This document shows, piece by piece, positions 1 through 11,029 of a stretch of DNA of 64,000 nt; the first letter of the stretch is position 1, and the number at the start of each line of letters is the position of its first letter. The DNA lies in assembly GCA_902984215.1 (NCBI GenBank), contig CADWAF010002006.1:17773-81772 (forward strand). The letters are read 5' to 3'. The translations under genes and the position numbers were made by a program. The notes beneath the pieces were generated by a model that saw nothing but the letters and a program-made list of their open reading frames with translations, was not told the origin of the DNA and made no database searches. This stretch comes from Willaertia magna. Its lineage: Eukaryota; Heterolobosea; Eutetramitea; Acrasida; Naegleriidae.

Positions 1-77
1 ATAATTTCTAGAACAACAATGATTTACAATTACAACAATTTATAACTGTAATAATTACTTTTTAAAAATTTTAAAAT

Positions 78-1814
78 TTACATTAAATATTTTGTTAACA
101 TTCCACTAATTACAATACATAAACATAACATGATTCTACTAAAATATAAATCTTCTTCTTTTTTATTTATCATTTTTGTAGTTAATATTCTATTATTAGA
201 ATTATTAGAATAATTATTTAATAAAATATTATTATTATTCATTAAATGATTATTATTCATTAAATGATTATTGTCATTATTATTTGTTGTTAATGTTGTT
301 TCTATTGGTTGTTGTAAAATATTGTCACAATCATTATAGTTATCAATAATGACATGATTTACAATAATTGATTGATTAATTTCATTATTTTCAATCATTT
401 CTAATTGTTCTTTATTTTCTTCTTCTTTTTCTATAATTAATTGTTCTTCTTTTTTTAATAATAATAATTTCAAATTATTAGCATCAATTCTCTTTTTAGG
501 ATCTTCTTCTAACATATTCACTAAAACAATATTAATTAATTTATTTGAATAATTTTTATTTAATTTATTAAAAATTTCCATTTTTTCACTTTCAGAAAAT
601 TTATTAAAATTACTAATATCATTTCCATTTAAAGTCATTAATTTATAAATCGTTATACCTAATGCAAAAATATCAGATTTATAAGAATATTCATTTTGTA
701 ATAATATTTCTGGAGCTAAATATCCAACAGTTCCCATAATAGAATTAGTCATTGAATTATTATTTAATTTTTTAGCTAAACCAAAATCTGCCAATTTAAT
801 TTCAATTTTATCATTTTGTAAATTTTTTATTAAAATATTTTCTAATTTTATATCTCTATGAATAATATTATTTTGTTCTAAATAAATTAGTGCATCACAT
901 GATTGTTGTAATATTTGTAAAATTAAATTTTCTGATAAATATTCTTGTTGTTGTTGTAATAAATTATTTTGTAAAGTTTTAAAATCATCTATAAATTTTT
1001 TTAAACTACCATTTTCTAATAATTCCATTTCTATAATTAATTTATTGTCTTTAATAAAATAAAGATCTTTTACAATTAAAATATTTAAATGTTTTAAATT
1101 AATTAAATGAAGTGCTTCTTTTAAACCATTATTCTTTTCTAAAACATCTTTTGTTTTAATAATTTTAATTGCAATTTCATTATTATTTTTTAAATTTATA
1201 CATTTAAATACTTTACCAAATGCACCTTGTCCAATTTTAGAAATTATTTTATAATTTTTTTCATTTTCTAATACGCTTTTAATGGATATTTTTTTATTAA
1301 AATTGTCATCTGGATTATTTGTTGTAATCATTTCTTGTTGTTCTTGTTGTTGTGGTTGTTGTTGTTGTGGTTCTTTTATTGATTGTTGTAAAGTGTTTTT
1401 GTCACTATAAATAATGGAATAACCACCACTATTATTATTGTTGATGGATGTGTTATTAATGTCACTTTTGTTACTTGTCATTTGATTTGTGACATTATCA
1501 CTACTATTACTGCTACTAATCATTTTAAAGGGTTGTAATGTTGTTGTTGTATTATTTATTTGATTATTTATTTGATTATTACCATTTTTAGTATTATTGT
1601 CATCTGGATTATCATTTATTAATGAAGTTGTAACTATTTTTAAATTATTATTTATATTTTCGGAATTGTCAGTATTGTCAATGGTTGTTGTTGTAATTTT
1701 TAAATTATTATTGTCATTGTCACTACTAGTAGTAGTATAATTGTTGTCATTATAGTCACTATTGTTATTATTGCAGTTAATTAAATAATTATATTCACTT
1801 GTACTGATCATCAT
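78..1814 (-). CDS. Ser/Thr protein kinase with C-terminal hydrophobic segment
   Basis: A 578-residue protein kinase. Residues 1-175 are low complexity (Asn, Thr, Gln). The kinase domain spans about 188-455: Gly-rich loop GQGAFGKV (195-202), ATP-binding Lys217 in AIK, catalytic HRDIKLEN (319-326), DFG (343-345) and APE (368-370), so all key catalytic residues are present. HRDIKxEN and the GT..YLAPE activation segment point to Ser/Thr rather than Tyr specificity, but I cannot place it in a family. An acidic and Asn-rich linker follows, and the last 20 residues (RIMLCLCIVISGMLTKYLM) are hydrophobic. This is inferred to be a tail anchor that would hold the kinase on a membrane facing the cytosol. 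There are two consecutive ATG codons at the start and no intron. It points away from the A+T desert. Confidence 0.93.
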   Translation of the reverse strand: MMISTSEYNYLINCNNNNSDYNDNNYTTTSSDNDNNNLKITTTTIDNTDNSENINNNLKIVTTSLINDNPDDNNTKNGNNQINNQINNTTTTLQPFKMISSSNSSDNVTNQMTSNKSDINNTSINNNNSGGYSIIYSDKNTLQQSIKEPQQQQPQQQEQQEMITTNNPDDNFNKKISIKSVLENEKNYKIISKIGQGAFGKVFKCINLKNNNEIAIKIIKTKDVLEKNNGLKEALHLINLKHLNILIVKDLYFIKDNKLIIEMELLENGSLKKFIDDFKTLQNNLLQQQQEYLSENLILQILQQSCDALIYLEQNNIIHRDIKLENILIKNLQNDKIEIKLADFGLAKKLNNNSMTNSIMGTVGYLAPEILLQNEYSYKSDIFALGITIYKLMTLNGNDISNFNKFSESEKMEIFNKLNKNYSNKLINIVLVNMLEEDPKKRIDANNLKLLLLKKEEQLIIEKEEENKEQLEMIENNEINQSIIVNHVIIDNYNDCDNILQQPIETTLTTNNNDNNHLMNNNHLMNNNNILLNNYSNNSNNRILTTKMINKKEEDLYFSRIMLCLCIVISGMLTKYLM

Positions 1815-4800
1815 TTATATTCTTATTTGGAAATTAAAAACACTTATTGTTGTTGTTATTGTTTGACTAACTGCGCTATCTATCTTTTTATCGATACGGT
1901 ATACAAACAACTACTTGTGTGTATCTTTGAATATTTTTTTTTTCTAAAGAAAAACGTGTTTTTTTTTATTTGAAATTAGTTTGTTTACAACTCGAAATGA
2001 AAGCTTGCTTGATGACAAACTTGTTGGTAACTAAAAATAATAAATGATCTTTTGTATAGTTACAAAGATAAACTATTATTTTTTGCGGTAAAAGAGGATA
2101 AATGATTTATTAATAATAATTAATTACTACCACTATTATTAATAATAATGATACTAATGATACTAATAAATGAATGAATGAATTAAATAAATTAAAAATA
2201 CAACAATCATATAACAGTATACTATAAGAAAATAATATTATTTATTGATAAAAAATTTCAAGTTTTTTATTGTGTTTGTTTATAAAGGTAATAATAATGA
2301 TTGTATTAAATTTTATATAAGTTTTAACATTGTTTGTTAATTATGTTTTAAAATTTATTCTTAAATATATTAAATTTTAATTGAATTTTTATTTAAAGTA
2401 TTTTGTTAATAATAAAAAGTATAAATATTTTTTTAAAAAGTTACTAATTTTAAAATAAAAATAGTATACATTTATAATAATTTTTTATAATATTACAATT
2501 TATTATTTAATAAATAAATAATAATTAATTGTTAATATTTAATTATTTAAATAATAACACAAAAAATATTTACAAATTTAAATATTAATCATTAATTTTT
2601 AAATATAATAAATTTTAATAATAATTCTGTTTATAAAAAAAATAATAATATTTTTATTAATTTTAATTAAGTAAAATATAATTAAAGATTTAATAATTAA
2701 AAATAAATATTTAATATTAAATTTAATATATAATTTATAAAAAATTAATAAATAATTATAATTTAATACTATATAAAAATTAATTTTTAAGGAAATATAT
2801 TTAATATTATATATAAATATTATTATTTAATATTTTGTCGATAAAATTTTTTAAATTTTGATTTTATGATATAAATTTATATATTTTTAAATATAAAAGA
2901 TTAGTTGTTTTTTATATTGAAATTAAAAAATATAAAGTAAAATATAATATTTTTTATTAATAATATTTTATTGAAAAAATAGTTTTGTAAATATAAATAA
3001 AATAAAATAATAGTTATTGTATAAATTTATTTTTAATTTTTTTTGATATTTTTATTTTTAATTAAAGATGATGAAATTGAAAATTTAATTATAATTAAAA
3101 ATTTATAAATTTAAATTACTAAAAAACAAATTTTACTTCTTTTTTTTAACTTTTATAATATACTAAAAAATTTAACAAAAATCATTAAAAATTTTAAACT
3201 ATTTACAAAAGTAATTAAAATTTTTTTATTATTTTTATATGAAATAAATTATTTTTTTTTAAGAAAAAAATGATTAATAAAAATTTTTAATTTAAGATTT
3301 TCTTTATTTTACTTTGTTTAAAATAGATTTATTTTTTTTATTTATAAAAAAAAATTTATTATTAATTCAATTTGTTATATATTAATTTAAAAATTTTTAT
3401 ATAACATAATTAACTATTGTTAGTATTATATATAAATTTAATATTAAATTTTACTAAAATAATTATTTTTATTATTTAATTTAAATTAAATATTAATATT
3501 ATATCAATAATTAAAACAAAAAATAAAATAATTTTTTTATATTCATATAATATATATAATTTACTATATTAAAGTAATTAATTAATGTTTTTAATAATTA
3601 TATTTAATAAAAAAGAAAAAATATTAAAAATATTATTAATTTTTACAAAAATAAAATTAATATCATAAAATTGATAAAATTAATTTTTTAATTATTTGTG
3701 ATTAATTTATTGATAATAAATTGTTTTATTAATAGAGTGAATAAAAATAATAAATATTTATATTATAATATTAAAAATTCTTTATATTATAAATATTATA
3801 ATTATAAATTATTTATTTTTATAATTTTTAATATATTAATAGAAAATATTATTATATATTTATTATATATAATTTAATATATAATATAATATTTATTAAA
3901 TATTTATTAATATAAATAATAAAAAAAAGATTTAATTAATTTAATTTTTAATATTTTAGAGTTGAAATATATTAAAATTAAAAAAAATAAATAAATTAAT
4001 GCTTTAAAATTATATTTATGTAATATTATATAATATTATAAAATATTATTTAATAATTTTTTTTTAAATTTATTTTAAATGAAAAAAAAATTATGAAAAT
4101 TATTTAAAAAAATTATAAATTTATTAAAAAACAGAATATAATAATAAAATTTAAGAAAGTAATATTAATAAGTTTTAAAACATATAAAAATTGTATATTT
4201 ATTTTATTGTTAGATTTTTTTTAATTTATAGTTTTAAAATATAAAAATATTGTATACAATAAAGATTATAGCATTAATAAAAATATTAAATTAAAAATTA
4301 CTAACAGTACAATATATAAAAGTTATAATTGTAATAAATATATTATAATTAATCATATTCATATATTTATTATTTAAGTAATATTTTAATTATAAATAAT
4401 AGAAATAATGTTTAGTAAAGTAATGGTAAAGATATGTTATTATATAATTAATTGTAATGTTTTGTTGTAATGTTTTTTTTTGTAAAGTATTTTTTTATAA
4501 ATATATTTTATTAATAATAAAATATTTAATATGAAACAATTTACTTAATAGTATTATTTTATATAAAAAATGTATTTAAAATAGAGGATTATTATTTTTT
4601 TATGTTTGTACATAGAAAATTATGTTAATGACTTATATATGTTAGATTTTCTATGTAAATAAGTAATTTAAATAAAAGATAACAATAAAAGTTAAATATT
4701 CATTAATATTTAAATTGATACTTTTTTTTATTTTTTAAATAAAATTTACTAAAAATTATTTTACAGCTCATAATATTAGAGTATTTTAAATAGAAGATAG

Positions 4801-5330
4801 TATTAGTTTTAATTATAGGTGAAAAAATATTATTTAATATTATATTTAAAAAAGATTTCATAAATCTTAAATTGATAAACAATAAAAAAAAGTGACTTTA
4901 AAAAAAATAATTGTTAAAATTTTGATTAATTTATAAGTTCACATAAAAATAAAATATAAATTTGTATTTTTTTTAAAGTTTATTTAGAAAAACAAAATTT
5001 AAAAATTAAATTAATACTAATCTCATATCTATCACTAAAATGTATCATAATAAAAATATTTTTATATTGAATATAATCTTTAAATAAGTAAAAATATAAA
5101 TGTTTTATACTTTTTATGATAGAAAAAATTACTAATTTTGTTAATGTTTAAAATAAAAATTATTGAAATATTCAAAATTTTGTACAACATTATAAATATA
5201 AAGTTTTAAAATTTATTTATTATAAATTATTTTCATAAGTTTATGTTTAATGTGAAGTAATTTTTTCTAATTATAGATTAAGCATAGTAATTTATAATTA
5301 ATACTGTTTATATAATATCATTTTATCATT
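1815..5330. other. Upstream region of the kinase gene and A+T desert
   Basis: The first 250-300 bases upstream of the kinase start have mixed composition and probably hold its promoter. From about 2100 to 5330 the sequence is roughly 90% or more A+T (some 60-base lines have no G or C). It has no credible open frame, no recognisable RNA gene and no clear tandem period. It may be decayed mobile DNA, a structural region such as a centromere core, or simply unconstrained DNA. Nothing in the sequence decides between these. Confidence 0.6.
4609..4657. repeat. Perfect 12-bp inverted repeat in the A+T desert
   Basis: TACATAGAAAAT (4609-4620) is followed after 25 bases by its exact reverse complement ATTTTCTATGTA (4646-4657). 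The arms contain G and C, which makes chance pairing less likely than for pure A/T runs. It could form a hairpin, be a terminator-like structure or be a mobile-element scar. No gene is adjacent. Confidence 0.4.
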
Positions 5331-6543
5331 AAAAATTCCATATTACACTTTTTAAACCTTCTTATACCTTATTCTAATACCCCTGTTTTGAAGATATTTT
5401 TTATATAAAACAATACTATTGAGTAAACTGTTTTATATTAAGTATTTTATTATTAATAAAAAAACCAAAATATCTTAAATTAGAATATTATATTTTTTAT
5501 TTTTTTTTATTCCTAAAACAAAAATTATTTATTAACAGCAAGCTTTTTAGTATTTAATTAATTTTTTAAACTAATAATATCTCACATTATTGCTTTTGGT
5601 TCTTTATTTTTTTTTTTAATGTTGTCAATTATTGTAATTTTTATTATTATTATCACAATAATATATTTAAATTAATCAGTTCATTGTGGTAATAGTTTTG
5701 TATTGTTTAAAATTGTTTTTTTTTTGCAAACCATAATTTATAAAATAATTTTTTTTTGTATAGTTATAGAAATGAGGGTATCACAGTAAATATTTAGTTA
5801 TAAAATTATAAATTTAAACATACTGTTGAACGGAAATGTTGGAAAGCACGATTTGTATTAAATTGATTTTTTTGTTTTAGGCAAAGATTTTATTGGAGAT
5901 GTATTAATTTAAATTTATTGTAATAATCTGACTTTATAAATTTTACAAAAAAGATTGTATTTTATATTGTAAAATAATAATTCATTTCGCTTTTCACCTT
6001 CATTATTGAAAGCTAACTAAATGAGAGTATGTCAAAGTAACAGCTATTACAAAAACAACTATTTCTTAAAGAACAAGGAACAAGAAGGAAAAAAAGAAAA
6101 TTAACCCAACAAGTGGTGTTTAAACTATGGCTATCGATCGTTGAGTTCTACCCAAAGAACATCAATTAGAAAGTGATGAACCAATTAATCTCAGAGTTAT
6201 TATCTTTCTCATTTTTCAAGCAAATAAAAAAAAAAAATCAAAATAATCAAAAAAAAAATACAGACCTGTCGTTTTATTGTTTTTTTTTTTGCAAAGATTT
6301 TTCACAAAAATTCATTGAAGATTCAATTGAAGATAACCAGTCATTCATTAGTATCATTAAGAATTTAATAACATTGTCATTACATCGTCATCGCCATCAT
6401 TAGTATTATAGAAATCATCAACAACATACCATCATCTCTCTCTTTCCGCAAAAAATAATAATTATAACAAAGAATAACCAAACAACGACAAACATAATTT
6501 AAAACAATAATAATTTAAAACATTTTTAACAAAACAAAAACAA
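5331..6543. other. 5' flank of the TPR gene
   Basis: No supported gene. Base composition becomes more mixed towards 6543, with C-rich stretches such as CATCGTCATCGCCATCAT near 6380-6400, and the last 60 bases before the ATG are A-rich with CAACAA-type runs, as before other genes here. It probably holds the promoter and 5' untranslated leader of the plus-strand gene at 6544. Confidence 0.4.
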
Positions 6544-9500
6544 ATGAGAATTCCCAATACAAATCAACAACAACCATCATCATCCTTATTATTAAATAAT
6601 AATACAAATAATTTAAATAATAATTTAAATAATAACAACACTACTATTCGTTGTATTTTACAATTTAATGATAAAAATAGTATTTTTAAAATTGAAAGTA
6701 ATAATAAAATTACATTTAAAAATTTTATTGAAATTTTAAAAAATAAATTTAATTTATTAAATAATTTATTATTAACAAATTTAGAAATTAGTTATTTTGA
6801 TAAAGTTATTAATAGAAATTTAATTGTAAATGATGATGATTCTTTAAATGAAATGTTTAATTATTTTTTACAAAATAATTTACAAAATGAAATTGTTAAA
6901 ATTGTAATGTTACAACAAGAGAGTTTACAAAATAATAGTTTACAAAATAATGTATCAAAAAATAATTTACAATATAATAATTTATTAAATAGTTTACAAA
7001 AAGAAGAAGAACAAGTTGTCAATACTTTACAAAATACTTTACAAAATAATTTACACATTACAATGTCACAAGAAATGTCACAAGAAATGACAAATTTAGA
7101 AAGTGTAGTTGACAATAATTTATTACAACAAGCAAATAATTTTTATAAAAATTATAAATTTGAAGAAGCATTGTCAATTTATTTAAATATTTTACAAAAA
7201 AATACACATTACAAAATTTTACACAAAATTGCCAATTGTTATCGTGAATTAAATCAATTCGTTGAAAGTTTACAATTTTATGAAAAGGCAGTTAAAATTG
7301 TAAATATTGATAAAAATCTATTTTTAGATATTGCAATTTTATACACTCGTTGTAAATATTGTAATGATATTTTAACATATGTGACATTACCAAAAAAAAA
7401 TTGTGACATTGTGACATGTAAAAATCATTTTGATGAAAATGAAAATATTATGGTTGACTTGTCATGTGAAATGTTTGAAAGAGTTCTAAATATGGATGAT
7501 AATTTTATAAAAGGAAAATTAGAATATGCAATTTTTTTAATGAATGAAAAGAAGGATTTTGTAAAGGCAAATGAATTGTTACAAAATAGTTTACAAACTT
7601 TACAAAATAGTTTACAACAAAATAGTTTACAAAATGAGGAAGAAGAAATTAAATTTTTAATAAATTATGGATTTTCAATTTATTTTAAAGAAAATTTAAA
7701 TTTACAAGAAAGTTTACAAAATTTACAAAAAATTGAAAATTTAAATTTTCCACAAATATTTAATTTATTTGGAAATATTTATAAATCACAAAAAAATTAT
7801 AATTTATCAATTTTAAATTATGAAAAGGCAATTACCATAAATAAAAATTATTTAAATGCAATTTATAATTTAGGAAATTTATTTTATTTTGAATTACAAG
7901 ATTACAATAAAAGTTTAAATTATTTTTTAAATTATTTAAATTTTGATAAATTTGGAAATTTTAATGGAAATATTTTTAATTCAATTGGAATGTGTTATTA
8001 TCAATTAAAAAATTTTAATTTAGCAAAAAATTATTTTGAAAAAACTTTACAAAAAATTACACAATTGTCACCAACTTTACAAAAATGTTCTTTATTTAGA
8101 AAAATGACAAGTACAACTTATTATAATATTTGTTTATGTCTTTATGAAGAAATAAATACTTTACAACAAAATACTTTACAAAATAATAATTTACAAAAAA
8201 ATAACATTCCAGTTGACAACAATACTTTACAAAATTTATATTTAAAAAATTTAAAATTATCTTTACAATATGATCCTAAAAATATTTTAACTTTACAACA
8301 ATTAGGAATTTATTATTATACAAATAAAGAAATTAACACTAGTATTTCCTATTTTGAAAAAGTTGTTGATTTAAATAATTATTTTAAAATTTCAGTAAAT
8401 TATTTATGTGACATTTACAATGAATTAAAAAATTATGAAAAGGAAAAGTTTTATTTAAAAATTAATTTAAAAAAAAATGTTGACAATAAGTGTGACAATA
8501 ATAAGTGTGACATTTTACAAAAATTGGGAAATTGTAATTTTAATTTACAAAATTATGAAAAGGCAAATTCCTATTTTGAACAATGTTTAAATTTATTAAA
8601 TAATTTAGAAATAAATAATAAAAATTTAGAAAAAATAAATAATTTAAAAATGGAAATTTTAAATAAATTAGGAAATTGTAAACTTTTACAAAATAAATTA
8701 GATGGAGCTTTACAATTTTATAATCAATCATTATTAATTGATAAATCAAATTTAATTTCCATTTTTGGTAAAATTCAATGTTATTTTCTAAAAAAGGATT
8801 ATCAACAAGTAATTTCCTTAATTGAATTATTACAATTTATTTATAATCAACTTTACAATGAACTTTACAATGAAAATTATAAAAATAATTTTTCATTACA
8901 ATCAACTGATAATTATTTTTTACAAAGTTTATTAATTTTAGGAGATGTCAATTATATTTTAGGAAAATTTAATGAAGCTAAATTAAATTATGATAAATTA
9001 TTACAAAAAAATTGTAATGATTTTTATGTTAAATTTATGAGTTTACAATGTGACGTTTTATTAAATGGTTTAAATGATCAAACTTTACAAAAAATGTCAC
9101 AAAATTTGTCACAAAATAATTCTTTACAAAATGGTAGTGACAATATTTATTTATATTTTTTAGGAAAATTATTATATAAAAAAGGAAAACATCACGAAGC
9201 AATTACACAATTAAATTTATGTTTACAAAAAAATCCAAATTTTTTACAATGTCACTATAAATTAGGAAAATTCTATTTTTTACAAAAAGATTACAAAAAT
9301 GCAGAAATTCATTTACAAAAATCAATTTCCATCAATAAAGAAAATATAGAAACTTTTAAAAAGGAAATTCCAAAAATGAATTTCTCTAAAAATGGAAATA
9401 CTACAAATAATTCTACAAATAATAATTTACACAATAATAATTATTATTTACATTTAACACATTACAATTATGATTACAATAATTTAATTATAAAATATTT

Positions 9501-9834
9501 CAAATTTGGAAATTCCTATAAAATGTTAGCAACTTTAAATTTTTCATTAAATTTATTTGATAATTCCATTTTATTTTATGAAAAGTCATTAAAATATTTT
9601 AAACAATTTCAAAATGTTAAAAACAATACTTTACAAAATACTTTACAAAATACTTTACAAAATAATTTACAAAATAATTTTAATGCACAAGATTATTATA
9701 ATTTAGGATTTTGTAAAGAACAAAAAGGATTAATGAAAGATGCAATTAAATATTATGAAATTTGTTTGGGATTAAATCCTAAACATGAACAAGCATTACA
9801 ATTTATTAATTTATATAAAAAGAGATATATGTAA
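6544..9834 (+). CDS. PB1-domain and tetratricopeptide repeat protein
   Basis: A 1096-residue intronless protein. Residues about 35-125 resemble a PB1 domain: a basic start (IRCILQFNDKNSIFKIESN), then ISYFDKVINRNLIVNDDDS, which matches the OPCA-type acidic loop (Y-x-D ... D-D-x-L). From about 190 to the end there are many degenerate TPR units with the usual pattern of Ala/Gly and aromatic residues, such as YEKAITINKNYLNAIYNLGN and LGFCKEQKGLMKDAIKYYE. PB1 domains pair with other PB1 domains and TPRs bind peptides, so a scaffold role is inferred. The loops are inflated by the tetrapeptide xLQN, encoded by 12-base repeats. No symbol can be assigned, and the TPR superhelix resembles O-GlcNAc transferase or anaphase-promoting-complex types only in a general way. 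Confidence 0.85.
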   Translation: MRIPNTNQQQPSSSLLLNNNTNNLNNNLNNNNTTIRCILQFNDKNSIFKIESNNKITFKNFIEILKNKFNLLNNLLLTNLEISYFDKVINRNLIVNDDDSLNEMFNYFLQNNLQNEIVKIVMLQQESLQNNSLQNNVSKNNLQYNNLLNSLQKEEEQVVNTLQNTLQNNLHITMSQEMSQEMTNLESVVDNNLLQQANNFYKNYKFEEALSIYLNILQKNTHYKILHKIANCYRELNQFVESLQFYEKAVKIVNIDKNLFLDIAILYTRCKYCNDILTYVTLPKKNCDIVTCKNHFDENENIMVDLSCEMFERVLNMDDNFIKGKLEYAIFLMNEKKDFVKANELLQNSLQTLQNSLQQNSLQNEEEEIKFLINYGFSIYFKENLNLQESLQNLQKIENLNFPQIFNLFGNIYKSQKNYNLSILNYEKAITINKNYLNAIYNLGNLFYFELQDYNKSLNYFLNYLNFDKFGNFNGNIFNSIGMCYYQLKNFNLAKNYFEKTLQKITQLSPTLQKCSLFRKMTSTTYYNICLCLYEEINTLQQNTLQNNNLQKNNIPVDNNTLQNLYLKNLKLSLQYDPKNILTLQQLGIYYYTNKEINTSISYFEKVVDLNNYFKISVNYLCDIYNELKNYEKEKFYLKINLKKNVDNKCDNNKCDILQKLGNCNFNLQNYEKANSYFEQCLNLLNNLEINNKNLEKINNLKMEILNKLGNCKLLQNKLDGALQFYNQSLLIDKSNLISIFGKIQCYFLKKDYQQVISLIELLQFIYNQLYNELYNENYKNNFSLQSTDNYFLQSLLILGDVNYILGKFNEAKLNYDKLLQKNCNDFYVKFMSLQCDVLLNGLNDQTLQKMSQNLSQNNSLQNGSDNIYLYFLGKLLYKKGKHHEAITQLNLCLQKNPNFLQCHYKLGKFYFLQKDYKNAEIHLQKSISINKENIETFKKEIPKMNFSKNGNTTNNSTNNNLHNNNYYLHLTHYNYDYNNLIIKYFKFGNSYKMLATLNFSLNLFDNSILFYEKSLKYFKQFQNVKNNTLQNTLQNTLQNNLQNNFNAQDYYNLGFCKEQKGLMKDAIKYYEICLGLNPKHEQALQFINLYKKRYM
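9628..9675 (+). repeat. 12-bp minisatellite coding for TLQN
   Basis: Four consecutive in-frame 12-mers, three ACTTTACAAAAT followed by AATTTACAAAAT, encode TLQN-TLQN-TLQN-NLQN within the TPR gene. Similar units recur near 6885-6990, 7020-7060, 7577-7635 and 8155-8235, so this codon group has expanded repeatedly inside one gene. Confidence 0.85.
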
Positions 9835-10213
9835 TATTTATTTTATATATTTTATTTTATTTAATTTTATATATTTTATATCATTTATTTAGTTTGATTT
9901 TTATAATTTATATATTTGATTAGATTTTTATTTATTTATTTATTTTTTTATAATTTTTTATATATATTTGGTATATTTATTTTATGATTTTTTGTAAAGT
10001 TTATTTTTGTATAATTAATTTATGATTTTTGTATGAATGAATTTTTACAAAAATAAAAATATTTATGACTATTTTAAAAAATAAATTTATTTACAAAGAA
10101 ATTTACAAAACATGTCAACTAAGTGTCAAGACAACCACCACTACCACTACCATTATTAATCAAATATTTTTTTATTTACAAAATAATACAAAAATATAAA
10201 TTACAAAAAAAAA
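9835..10213. other. Convergent intergenic region
   Basis: The space between the 3' ends of the plus-strand TPR gene and the minus-strand Asn-rich gene. It is A+T-rich and repeats the words TTTACAAA and TTTGTAAA several times. No gene or structured element is seen. Confidence 0.5.
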
Positions 10214-10495
10214 TTATTTATGATTAAAATGTGTAAATAAAAAATAAATTTCATGATTTTCCAATAATTTATTTTTTACATTTTTAACAGCTTCATTTGT
10301 TGTTTTTATAATTTCTTGTGGAATTGTTGTTGAATCGTTATTATTGTTATTATTATTTGTTTTGTAAGAATTATTTGTCTTGTTATTGTAAGAATTATTA
10401 TTTGTCTTGTTGTTAATGTTGTTATTGTTTATATTATTATTATTGTTATTTTTAGTAGATGAATGATTATTGTAAAAGTAATGATGTTCTACCAT
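10214..10495 (-). CDS. Small Asn-rich protein of unknown function
   Basis: A 93-residue reading frame with a true ATG at 10493-10495. It starts MVEHHYFYNNHSS, continues with an Asn/Lys/Thr low-complexity run to about residue 53, and ends with a predicted amphipathic helix and a hydrophobic end (NEAVKNVKNKLLEN then HEIYFLFTHFNHK). No family is recognised. The Asn run in frame and the position between two genes with ordinary spacing favour a real gene. Its short length and low complexity keep the call weak. Confidence 0.45.
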   Translation of the reverse strand: MVEHHYFYNNHSSTKNNNNNNINNNNINNKTNNNSYNNKTNNSYKTNNNNNNNDSTTIPQEIIKTTNEAVKNVKNKLLENHEIYFLFTHFNHK

Positions 10496-11029
10496 TCTTT
10501 TTAATTTTTTTTTAAGTTTTAAATATTTTGATTTTTTTTATTGTAAAAAGAATGGGAATGTTTGTATGGAATTGTTAATTTACACTGTGTAAATTTATCA
10601 ATTTGGAAAGTAAAAAGATTTATTACCATTATTATTATTGCATAAACAAACAACCATTAAAAATAATTTGATAAAAATAAAAAGTGTAACGTAAAAAATT
10701 TTGGTGGGAAAAAGAATCTAAAAGTTGGCGTTGTTGGCTTACAGTAATTATTGAAAGTTCACATACCGCACTTATGCGCTTTGAGAAATTCTTGCTCTTT
10801 TCCTATAGTCATCAAAAAAATCAAAAAAATCATTCTTTGTTGTTGCTTTTTCGAAAAAAAAAAAAGTACAAATTAATCCCGGCTTTCCACTCTTCTCTTT
10901 TTCTATCATTATTAACCGTTATCTTTATATCATCTTTACTTACTACTTGCTAGGCCTTTTCTAAATCATACAAAAAATTATTTCATACAACTAAATTAAA
11001 ATACAAACAACTAAAAATTAAAAAAATAA
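10496..11029. promoter_or_regulatory. Divergent promoter region with a 19-bp palindrome
   Basis: The spacer between the divergent starts of the small Asn-rich gene and the phosphotransferase gene. At 10577-10595 a perfect palindrome, AATTTACAC-T-GTGTAAATT, has 9-bp arms and one central base. This is the usual form of a dimeric transcription-factor site. A less A+T-rich stretch follows at 10720-10800. The assignment as a regulatory site is inferred from position and symmetry only. Confidence 0.4.

Noticed and set aside
2100..5330. Mitochondrial DNA insertion as the source of the A+T desert
   Set aside because: No trace of any mitochondrial protein, rRNA or tRNA sequence was recognised.
6173..6403. 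Open frame of 76 codons upstream of the TPR gene
   Set aside because: It begins with GTG then ATG in mixed low-complexity sequence, has no protein-like composition, and lies in the leader region.
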